A DNA stretch of 64,000 nucleotides. Origin: Diphasiastrum complanatum (taxonomy: Eukaryota; Streptophyta; Lycopodiopsida; Lycopodiales; Lycopodiaceae). Positions 12,030-20,979 of this stretch are shown here, one piece after another. The notes under the pieces were generated by a model. That model was not told where the DNA came from, ran no database searches, and saw nothing but the letters and a program-made list of their open reading frames with translations. Where the stretch lies: positions 20,829,285 to 20,893,284 of the forward strand of contig CM055106.1 of NCBI GenBank assembly GCA_029204225.1, written 5' to 3'. Both the position numbers and the translations under genes were made by a program. Every line of letters starts with the position of its first letter. Position 1 is the stretch's first letter.

Positions 12030-14997
12030 TTGATGATGACATTATATCATCTACATGTGGATATCCCTATTGATTTGGCACCTTTGCAGAGAAGAGGAGG
12101 CAAAGGAGTTCAAATATCTGCTGAAGATTGTTCTCGTTACAGGGCAGAAGGAAAGAAAAACGTGGATTTGTGGACAGATGGAACATTATATCCACAAGAT
12201 CCAAGCACTTTGACACATCCCACATTCTCTTCAATAACTCATTTAGTTACATGGATATGCAATGGGCATAGTGGATTACTAGGATATTGTGAAAGATTGC
12301 AAAACCATGGAAAACAACTTTATATGAATAAAGTTCACTTTTTAGAAGGTGAGTTAATTCGGATATCTTCTTATTGTCAGAATAGAGATTGTCATCTCCA
12401 AAAGACGTTAGAAGAAAATGAACAACTTAAAAAAAATAATGAATCATTACAGAAGATAGCAATCAATATCAAATCGGAACTAGAGCAAATGCAATCAGTC
12501 TTACAGTCTATTCGTATTGAAAACTTACAATTACTGAAGGATGTGGATTTGGTAAAGAAGAAGGCTGAAAATAAGAAGCGAAAGCGACAAAGTTACAAGG
12601 ATATTCAAACGCTTTCAAAAGGAGGTTATCGAAATAGAAGGATCTGTGCATTCAAGTAAGCATATTCTAAATTTTGTAAGTTTTTCAATGACATTTGGAT
12701 TTAATTTCAGCTATGGTGATATTCTGTTAACTATTTGTTTTTTTTGCAGATCTGCATTAGTAGCTCCTCGGAATATTAAAGACAATGCTTCACTAGGAAT
12801 GTCATTGGGCACAATATTGACTTGCAAATCCACTGAGCATATCATGATGAACAATAGGATTTCAAATGTAAAGTGTAAAATAGCAGAGTCTTTGATGGTG
12901 GACATTCAAAATATTCTAGATAAGACTATAGTTCAGAGTGCTTGTGATTTTGTAGGTATTAGTAGGGAAGCATTTGCAACAATATTTAAGCTAATTAGAG
13001 AAGCTTTTAAGCAAGTTTAAATTGGAAAAGTCCCAATCCCTAGGACATATCACTTGAAGAAAGAGAGGGATACATTAAACATAGGTATGCATAAGATCAC
13101 TGGAACTCCATTTCATATTGAGGAGGTGTATGAAACTGATGGAAGATCGATATTCTATAATTCATCAAACAATCTATTTGTTGATCTAAATTACTTGCTG
13201 AGATACATCATCACATTCTATGATATAACCTATGAAAAGGTAAATGGCAAAATAATCATAGTACTTAAGTTAGATGAGTCAGAAATTGTGAAAGGGCAGA
13301 AGATGGAAAGGGTTAGTATAGCTCTCATGAATGATGCTCTATCCCAAACAAAGAACCAAGAAGATTTCAAATTCAGCGTCTAGTCGGAAAATGATATATG
13401 GTGGTTGGCAGCGTTTCAGGTAACTAATCTCATTATTATATTACATTCATTGAATAGTATTAATACATTGTAAACTAAGTATGATTAATTCTTTGGACAG
13501 GTGTTGAAAGAGGGTCATGATATATTATCATGGATATTCTCAAGGACATCTTATCCTAGGATCATCAAGGACCATATGGATGGAGGACTTCTCAATGTTC
13601 CAGGAGTTGGAGACTTCAATGTTGAATGGCACTTAGCAGGTGATTTGAAAACATTGAAATGTATGTATAATGTCTCTCACGATGCTACATCAAAACACCC
13701 TTGTTTGTACTACATGAAAATGGCAAAAGATGTAACTAAGAGTACAGGAATCACTAGAGAATATGCAGATCCAAACTGGAAGCCTGTGTTGTCTATCCCC
13801 TTAAAAAATGTGCATGTTTGCACTCTTCATGCAGAAGTTAGATTAATAGAAAAGATCATTTATCTTCATATAGTTTTTGCTTGGAATACTAAGCCAGCAT
13901 CATTAGCAAAGGAAACTATCTCTCGAGTAGAAGATGTTTTATCAAAAGTAGGACTCCATAAAGGACATGTCAAAATTCAAAAGATGAAAAGCTTTAAGGA
14001 AAGAATGGGAACATGCCAACTAAGCCAAGCATAGGAGGAGCAAAAGCACGTTGTTTTCTATCCAATCATACTGGTAAGGCTTCTAATATTCAACACTCAG
14101 TCTAGACAAATATTATTGCTGCACTCAGGACTTCGAGAAAGACGGCAACACCAAAGTACTAAAAGTTGATGTATGGAAAAAACTTGATAGTATGATTGCT
14201 ATTTTAAGAAAAGAAAAATACTCTGATACTGATAAGAAAGCTGTCCAAAGGACTTGTGTCGAGTTTGTTAATGCAATATCAAAAGGATGGGGAGAAGATC
14301 ACATCACTCATTACATGGTTAGTATAAAATTTTCAAAATGCTTTCAAATTTTCATATATAGCCATAATAGAAAAATCAGCTTGTAGTAGATAGGAAATAG
14401 ACTTTCCAAGACAAAATCTACTCAAAGGTCAGCAACCTCAAGCTGAAACTATGAGCACAATAGATTGCAATACTCCGCATGCAATTTGCTCAACAAGTAA
14501 TGAAATAGGTGGCTGATTTCTGTACAAAAAACAGAATGATCACAAATATGTAGATTTCAAATGAAGCCAAAACCAAAACCAGAAATTTGTGGCTAAAAAG
14601 AGTGCACACTATGTGCATATAGAGCTAATGGTAGCGCCCTACTCCAAGCTCACCAACAGGGAAATTTCAGCAAGAAATGTTTCCAAAACGCATGTATCTA
14701 ACATTATGATTTTGACATATGCAGCACATACTAAGAGATTATACAACATTTTTGGCAAATACATATGGAAGCTTGAGTGTATGGTCATCACAAGGGATGG
14801 AGAAGTCACACTGGCAAGCACGAGCATCATTTCATTGAAATACACAACATGGAAGAACCAATGAAAAGCGAAACTACATTTGTCAATTGTTTCAGTGGTT
14901 CTATCGCAGAGTTCAGATTCGACATATAACAAAGTCCACACAATACAACAAGTTTAGAAAAGCATGCAAGTTCATACAAGAAGAGAAAATTAGATGA
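12030..14997 (+). pseudogene. Transposase-like gene T, five exons, four nonsense codons
   Basis: Exons at 12030-12655, 12750-13419, 13501-14073, 14129-14317 and 14725-14997 join in phase to about 776 codons. Exon 1 carries CNGHSGLLGYC and a coiled coil followed by KKRKRQ, a possible nuclear signal. Later landmarks are KLDESE (13267-13284), LAGDLKTL (13633-13656), SKHPCLYY, VCTLHAE (13816-13836), HITHYM joined to HILRDY, and QGMEKSHW near 14791. This order resembles unclassified DDE-like transposases of eukaryotes, with GDLK and the E of QGMEK as candidate catalytic residues. That is inference. In-frame stops at 13018, 13381, 14032 and 14836 are all explained by C-to-T changes from CAA, CAG or CGA. 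The true N-terminus may lie further upstream. Confidence 0.6.
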
Positions 14998-15130
14998 TTG
15001 TTGAGTAGAAGATCATCATTGCTGAGTAGAAGATCATCATGACATGTTCAGAATTGCTTTGCAAATTCATTGAACAAGAGAGGAGCAATACCCAATGTAA
15101 ATGTATTGATTGTATTATACAAAGTGTCAA

Positions 15131-16647
15131 CTATTCATCATCAGATCTTGTATCAAATTCTATGGTAGTATTGTCATGAAGAAATTCTCTGCTAGCGTAT
15201 GCATCTAATAGATGTGCATTATCCTTATTTCCACTAAGCTCAATATAAGTGGAATACAATGAATAATGGGAGCTCCTTAAAGGAACATTCCCATCGGTAA
15301 AGCCTAAAATGTTCAAAACATAAGATCTTTTGACAAAAATGATCTTATTTGTCTTAACAAATTTATGTCCTCCTAGATAAAATGATAAAGCTTTAACTGC
15401 CATTATAAGACTCTCCCCAACTGGGCTCAGCTTGGAATGAGCAATACAGATCTCATTCTTCAAGAAATGCCAAAGATAGTGGCCCAGTCCATGTCCCTCT
15501 GGAACGAGGATGCATGCTGTCTGAAAGCACCTCGTCTCGCAACAAAATCATCTATTATGAGAGCATGATTGCAATAGAAAATATGTTAGAAAAAACACAT
15601 TCAGTGATTGAAAATATTCAAATGCAAGGAAGATTAAACACTTGCACATTCTTCATCATCAGCAGCAACCAGATCATGATGATCAATATAATGACCACGT
15701 ACTGAAGTGAAATCATCAGTGAAATGCATTAATGATGGACAAGGGAAGTCCATATGGGATTGAAATGCTGTGAATTCTTCATTGGATGGTCTGCCTTGCC
15801 CATCCTTAGCTATATTTGGTAAAGTCTTATTCAGGCATTCTTCACCGGTCATAAGACCCTCCTCATCATCAAAATCAATACCAGCAACAAGGTCATCTGT
15901 CTCAAAATCTACAAAGTCGGAGAATTTGAAAATTCTGCCAGATAATAAACATAGAACCTCGTCCTCACGATAGTAAAAAAATTTACATAAATCAGCAGTA
16001 GTAAGATATACATTGTCATTAATATAATATACAAGCAAATTGAGAAGACATTTTGAATCCTCCATAGACTTGGATTCATCATCAGATGTATTTTGGCCGA
16101 TGAAAGAATCCCGGAGAACATCAGTATTCAGATCAATGAAGTCACTTTCTTTATCAGGAGTGTCGATAAGAAAGTGACTGATATCCTTAATGGCTGACTG
16201 AATAGAGGAGGGTGCAAAAGGATGGTCAGCAATAGGAACTTCATCATCATTTGGGATCTGAACTAACAGAAAAAGTACGAAACCACTCTGATATTCAACC
16301 AATCGACATTTCTTGTTGCAATACGGACTCATAGAACTACTTTTGAAAAGATCAAACAATTTGGTGAACATTCTATCCAGTCTATGTCTAAAAGTTGAGA
16401 AGAAATGAACAAGATCAGTATAATACATGTACTGGAGTTGACCTATGGAGAAAACAGGCTTGCTAAGTATATCTCTGAATCTGACATAATGTTCATAAAA
16501 TACGTCAGAATTTGGTTGTGCAGTCCTGAAAACATGTAGATATGGCCTGAATAGACTGTGAAAGTAGTCTAGGTTTTCAGTAATCCCAAATTTACTCAAA
16601 AATAAACTCAAGCCTGATTCTCGTGAGGATGATGAGGAAGAGGCCAT
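15131..16647 (-). CDS. Unknown acidic protein of the novel element
   Basis: No family is recognised. Exon 1 starts at the ATG at 16647 (MASSSSSSRESGLSLFLSKF) and stays open for over 330 codons to about 15640. Exon 2, after an acceptor at about 15521, runs 15520-15131 (TACILVPEGHGLGHYLWHFL ... FDTRSDDE). The donor is uncertain: GTGTTT at 15641 is out of phase with this acceptor, whereas GTTGCT near 15665 is in phase. The first 120 residues are rich in Phe, Tyr and Leu and look like a folded helical domain; the middle and C-terminal parts carry Asp/Glu clusters (DDEEG, AADDEEC, TRSDDE). It is the only gene of the element without an in-frame stop. It shares a promoter with H3-Ulp1 and converges with T. 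Confidence 0.55.
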
Positions 16648-16660
16648 GGCAGTAGCGTGA

Positions 16661-16822
16661 ATATCGCACTATTGCACGCGGGAGAACTGAACCAAAACTA
16701 ACTATCAAAATGGTGCAGAAGATGGATATGTACGATAGATAGATATAGAGTATCACACTTGTGCGTGAGTAGGTATAGTTGCAAGCAAACGGACAGCAAT
16801 GAGCACGCACAAAAGCGATATG
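16661..16822. promoter_or_regulatory. Palindromic motif copies in the acidic gene leader
   Basis: Three versions of ATATCGCACTTGTGCGTG occur at 16661-16680, 16750-16768 and, inverted, 16803-16821. The core CGCAC-TT-GTGCG is an inverted repeat with a 2-base centre. All three lie between the minus-strand TATA box and the ATG at 16647. Confidence 0.5.
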
Positions 16823-17210
16823 TCGCGAATTTCAAGAACGCAAAAGGTAGAAAATTATTCGATTTTCGTGCCATTTATACTAAATTTTTGCACGTGTGGT
16901 CAACAGACTTATGACACATGTCTACTTTCAATTCGACAACAGTCGTAGGCACGTGTGAGATGACACTTGGACACATGTGAAATGACACCTGAACACATGT
17001 CACGTGTTCATTCGATTGCTCATAAACACATGTCGCTCTCGCATTCAATCGTACAAATCCCACACGTGTAATGTGACAGGGTGACATGTATCGCTCGCGC
17101 ATTTGTCCGTACAACTCCCACACGTGTGACAGGACGTTCTTTAGCACGTGCAAACCCCGATATAAAATCACAAATTTCGATGAATTTTTTTCACTTTTTT
17201 TTCGCTCCGC

Positions 17211-17463
17211 ATATCGCATTTGTGCGTGCCCTTCACAATCAAAATTTCTCCTATTGTCTTCCATGCGCACAGGTCCGATACGTCTACCTACGTGTCACCC
17301 CATATCGCACTTGTGCGTCTTTCCTCAAATCTAATCGTTCTCTCTAATATTCGGCTCGCATAGGTCTAACATACCGTACATTCTGTCCGTACATAGCGGT
17401 CCTCTGCGAGTTCTTTATCATCCCTTCTCATCCTAACCTTCACGCACAAGTCCGCTATCACAT
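17211..17463. promoter_or_regulatory. Palindromic motif copies in the H3-Ulp1 leader
   Basis: The same motif occurs at 17211-17229 (ATATCGCATTTGTGCGTGC), 17302-17319 (ATATCGCACTTGTGCGTC) and, inverted and less exact, 17440-17461. All lie between the plus-strand TATA box and the ATG at 17475, mirroring the arrangement on the other side of the promoter. Confidence 0.5.
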
Positions 17464-17474
17464 AGTTCACACCC

Positions 17475-19226
17475 ATGGATAGGAGAAGGCAGACAAGGAG
17501 AGACTTCTTCTCTCCTAGCTCATCCTCATCTCCTGCGGTTGCCATCACACCACCTGCTAGACCTAGAACGTGCAACCGCAACAGGTGGCTCTTTGAGATA
17601 CGCAAGTATCAGAGGTCAACAACTATGTTAATCCCAAGAGCTCCATTCTACCGTGCTGTCCAGAATATAACAAGAAATAATCTCGGACAGCACGTTAGAT
17701 TCACATCGAGTGCTCTTCAGTGCCTTCAGGAGGCTGCTGAAGATTATATTAGCCTTTTTTTTTAGGATTCTTTTTTGCTTGCCATCCATACCAAGAGGGT
17801 TACCATAATGCCCAAGGATTTTCAGCTTCTGATGAGAATGAGGGATAGGTACTGTAGAATACATGTATCTCAGCCTGCTACTCCTAGACCAACTCTTGTA
17901 GATAGGACTCATCTTCCTACGAAGCGTCCTAGGAAGCAGACAACCCCCAAGCGTGCTCCTACGAAAGTGAAGCCTAACCCTTCAAATTTGATGAAGCCTA
18001 TCCCAGAATCCATTGTAGATAATGCTACTGTTGATAATGCTGTAAATATAGCTATCTCTGTTTTGGATACTCCTATAATTGTTGTAGATACTACACATCC
18101 ACCACCTCCTCCTCCCAATTTCTATACATATATAGATTCGAATAATTATCTTAAATTTGAAAAAGACATATCGGATGCTATAGATACAATTGGTACTCCT
18201 TTTTGTTTTAGACTAGATGAACTTGATTTTAGTATTAATTTTAGAGTTCTAGATTGTCTGGATCTCAAAGACAGATGGGCTTCTATCAGTGATCATGTGA
18301 TAGAGTCTAGGCTAACACTCTTGCAATTTGACATTGCAAGAGATTCATTAAATGAGTTGCTGGTGCTGAGTAACTTTCTGCTCCAGGCCTTCAAGGAGAA
18401 TAATGGCACATTGTCACGGTGTCTGACAAGTGGATTCACACCAGCAACAAAGTATCTGGTCATTCCTTATCATACCAAGTAAGATATATTAAGTGCTTCT
18501 TCCTGTTTTATGCATTAAGATTAACATTTTCAATTTAAATAGTTCTTAGAATTGCCGCTAAAGTATTTTCAATCTTATTTTGCAGTGACCACTGGAGTTT
18601 AAACTTGATCTCTATTAAGAGATCTGTAAATAATATTATTAAATGTTTTTGTGTCAAGATGAAATTGGCGAGAAATACGCATAAGGATGTAGATATATAC
18701 ATTCCATATATAAGTAAATATATTCCTACAGACGTTCCCCATTCCGTGGACTGGCAGATCGTCAGCTTGGAGGTAAACTCTGTCTTTCTTAATAGCATTT
18801 TAAAATCAATATTCTAATGAAATATTTTTAATCTAATTTATTCTGTTTCATAATTGATTTCTTGTGTGCTGAATTATTTTGCAGTCACCCCAGCAAAATG
18901 ATTCATTCAGTTGTGGGTGGTACACATTGTACAATGCCAAGTTGTTTTTTGAGTGGTTCATCCTTCAACAAGATGTTTATATTTCTAAGGTAACAAATTC
19001 TATTTATTCTTATTTTGGAATCATGATTAGTTTTCTATTCAGGTGATGTTATTGGCCATTACTAATACATAAATATTCTATTTTGCAGTTTACACTTCTT
19101 GAGTACACATCAAGCCAGGTGTACAGATTTAGACAAGAAATTATCCTGAGTATACTGGCTAGGGCAAGGCTTCAACCTCCCGTTATTGATGATGGTGCAA
19201 AGGATGATGTAGTTGCACTAAATTAA
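17475..19226 (+). pseudogene. Histone H3-fold/Ulp1 protease fusion, copy B
   Basis: Exons 17475-18478, 18586-18772, 18885-18989 and 19089-19226 join in phase to 477 codons. Residues 1-40 form a basic, Ser/Pro-rich tail. Residues 41-123 are a histone H3 fold (EIRKYQRSTTMLIP; LQEAAEDY; LAIHTKRVTIMPKDFQL), with one extra loop residue compared with canonical H3, as I recall for CENH3. A Pro-rich linker follows. Residues 335-450 resemble a Ulp1/C48 cysteine protease: H337 in DHW, Q401, C407 in SFSCGW; the usual Asp after the histidine strand is not evident (KCFC instead). A single TAG at codon 97 (17763-17765) interrupts helix 2-loop 2 exactly where H3 has a polar residue. It could be read as a splice acceptor (T-tract then TAG), but alignment to H3 needs no intron there. 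It converges with X. Confidence 0.75.
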
Positions 19227-19679
19227 TATCAGAAAAAATATAGATAGCATAGAACAAAAATACATGTATAGACTTCATAGAAAAATATACATTGATATAT
19301 CAAATGCTGCTCCAGTTTATGAATTTGGGAGCACAAAATACATGTACAGATGCCCAACTTGGGCTTTCACTTATTGAATGAAAGGGTGTATACACATATT
19401 TTTACTAAAGTTTATTTGAAACTATTGTTCTCTCACAATCGTGATTGTTGTAGGTAGATCTTTGCAGCACATTATCAGCTCCTATCTTTTTCGCATCTGT
19501 GACATGGCAAATATCTGTGAATGTGCAATTGTAGATGATGACATTTTCTATTATTTTGTTCTATTTTGAAATGGCAATAAACATAAAGTATTTACGAGTC
19601 TTCCATTGATGATAAACCTGAAATATGTTGGTAGATTGGTTTGTAATAGCATGAGCTCTGTTTTGATAAAATCAAGCTT
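19227..19679. other. 3' spacer between convergent genes
   Basis: The space between the stop of H3-Ulp1 and the stop of X. It is AT-rich with no open frame of note and probably holds both 3' untranslated regions. AATAAA-like signals cannot be assigned with confidence. Confidence 0.35.
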
Positions 19680-20793
19680 TCAGTGCTCTTCCACCTCAAC
19701 CATAGTCAAATATTCCTCATTGTAGATAATGCTTATCTCCATTCGGTTTGTGTGACCATTTAGTTCAAAGTCTTGATCCAGTGGTAGCCATGTACCTTTA
19801 TTTTCTTGTATATCTGGTAGCTAAATGTGAGACTGAGCATTTGCTTTTCGATATGATAACGAAACATCATTGAGGACTTTTTAATCTCGCATTCTATGTC
19901 ATTATTTGTTTTACTATCCCAGCCTTGATCCATGAGATCTGACAAAGTCTCATCTGATAAATCCTTGCAAACAAATAAAGTTGGTGTCCTACGAACACTA
20001 GCACTTGAGAAAAAATCAACAAATGTATGCAATGAGATAAACCAACTTAGGGGAACAATTTTCGAGCCTGTGCTTATCTTCATAGCATTTTTAATATCAA
20101 TGAGTAGCTTGCATCTCAAGGATTCAAAAACAATGTTGTCAGGAGTAGGCCACTCATCACTTTGAAAACTAGGCAATGGAATTGCTTCGAGCTTGCCAAA
20201 GCTTCCATCTATTTGTGGCGTATATAAAGATTCATAAAAATAGATACCACAATCTGCAAGTTCCTTTGGACTTCTTCCTCTGTATTGTAGCTTTCCAACA
20301 TCAGAGTGAATCACATCTAATATTCCTGCAAGTGATTGTGCATGCTCCCATTCACTTATGCATGATTGATATAAATCTGAAAGAAGAAAACAATGTTGAA
20401 GTATTCAAATCATAATCTGAAGAGCATCAATAAAGGAAATCACCTATGATTGCTATAGAGTGCATATGTTTTGATATACTTACAATTACATTTTTTATGA
20501 TCATGAGGATTGATATCATGTACTTTGATTTTTGAATGCATATATACATGTTGCACTAAGACTTCTGATATCGATTGACCTCCCAGGGTAGTCTTAAACT
20601 CCAAAATTTTTGCTTTCTAATAAGATTTGTAAGTCATTTTTGCTCTTTTCTTTTGTCGAAAATTGCCCTTTGATGATGGATGTAGCAATACCCATGAGTT
20701 CTTCATATATTTTGTTGGCTTCCAGTTATCAGCTTCATCCTTCTCATTGTAAAGAATCACAGAATCGATTGTAGATCTGGGTCTCCTCGCCAT
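19680..20793 (-). pseudogene. Gene X of the novel element, copy B (broken)
   Basis: Exon 1 starts at the ATG at 20793 (MARRPRSTIDSVILYNEKDE). It includes a Lys/Arg-rich stretch (RQKKRAK), has a TAG near 20620 where copy A reads Trp (TGG), and continues to QSISEVLVQHVYMH. Exon 2 opens at 20376 (DLYQSCISEWEHAQSLAGIL) and runs about 200 codons. Its last part changes frame near 19815 by a 1-base loss, after which KGTWLPLDQDFE and the end MVEVEEH align with copy A. Function unknown. The spacing of conserved Trp/Tyr/Gly residues between copies suggests a folded domain under past selection. It is the outermost gene, about 180 bp from the inferred right terminus. Confidence 0.55.
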
Positions 20794-20886
20794 TGCTACT
20801 TTCAAAGCTTGGGCGCCAAAAATCTCTCTGATATGTTACTTAATTTTAATTTTTCGTATCACATTTAATCTAATGTGAATGCCAAC

Positions 20887-20970
20887 ATAGTCACAGTTAC
20901 TGCGTATACCATATTTTATGTAACTGTACATACTATATTTCTATAACTGTAACTAATATAGTATAGTTAG
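20887..20970. repeat. Putative right terminal repeat of copy B
   Basis: The segment contains ATAGTCACAGTTA at 20887-20899, identical to the left end, and TAACTGT at 20921-20927 and 20944-20950. The outer tip read inward resembles the left tip. No target duplication is visible, so the boundary may be off by some bases. Confidence 0.4.
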
Positions 20971-20979
20971 AAAATTTCA

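Larger units (their letters stand above)
16648..17474. promoter_or_regulatory. Bidirectional promoter between the acidic and H3-Ulp1 genes
   Basis: A minus-strand TATA box (reverse complement of ATTTATA at 16873-16879) faces the acidic gene, about 230 bp from its ATG. A plus-strand TATAAAAT at 17161-17168 faces H3-Ulp1, about 310 bp from its ATG. Between them lie six CACGTG boxes at 16891, 16950, 17001, 17063, 17121 and 17145, and several CACATG/CATGTG boxes. CACGTG is the core bound by plant bHLH and bZIP factors. The open frame at 17081-17347 overlaps this control region and the leader and is not treated as a gene. Confidence 0.7.
11646..20970. mobile_element. Novel four-gene DNA transposon, copy B
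   Basis: The element contains, in order, T (+), an acidic protein gene (-), H3-Ulp1 (+) and X (-), as two convergent pairs around a bidirectional promoter. The ends are inferred. At the left, CTAACCATAGTG...CACAGTTA starts at 11646; at the right, the reverse complement of 20944-20970 reads CTAACTATACTATATTAG...ACAGTTA, about 75 percent alike over 28 bases. Both ends also share an exact 13-mer ATAGTCACAGTTA (11661-11673, 20887-20899). I found no convincing target duplication. A Ulp1 protease is known from several plant transposons (Mutator-like and others), but I do not know of one fused to a histone fold. Copy A supports the gene set as a unit. Confidence 0.6.

Noticed and set aside
14020-14073. 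Frameshift in T near 14032 leading to KPSIGGAKARCF
   Set aside because: Staying in frame past the TAG keeps the phase with the next exon exactly, so a single stop explains the data better.
17081-17347. Two overlapping plus-strand frames in the bidirectional promoter
   Set aside because: They cross the CACGTG cluster, the TATA box and the leader, and resemble nothing.
17763-17765. TAG in H3-Ulp1 read as an intron acceptor
   Set aside because: A T-tract precedes it, but the protein on both sides aligns with H3 without a gap, and no donor is needed; a nonsense change is simpler.
11646-20970. Integrated giant-virus or Polinton fragment
   Set aside because: Histone-like proteins and Ulp1-type proteases occur in such agents, but the genes here have plant-type introns and no DNA polymerase B, capsid or packaging ATPase was seen.
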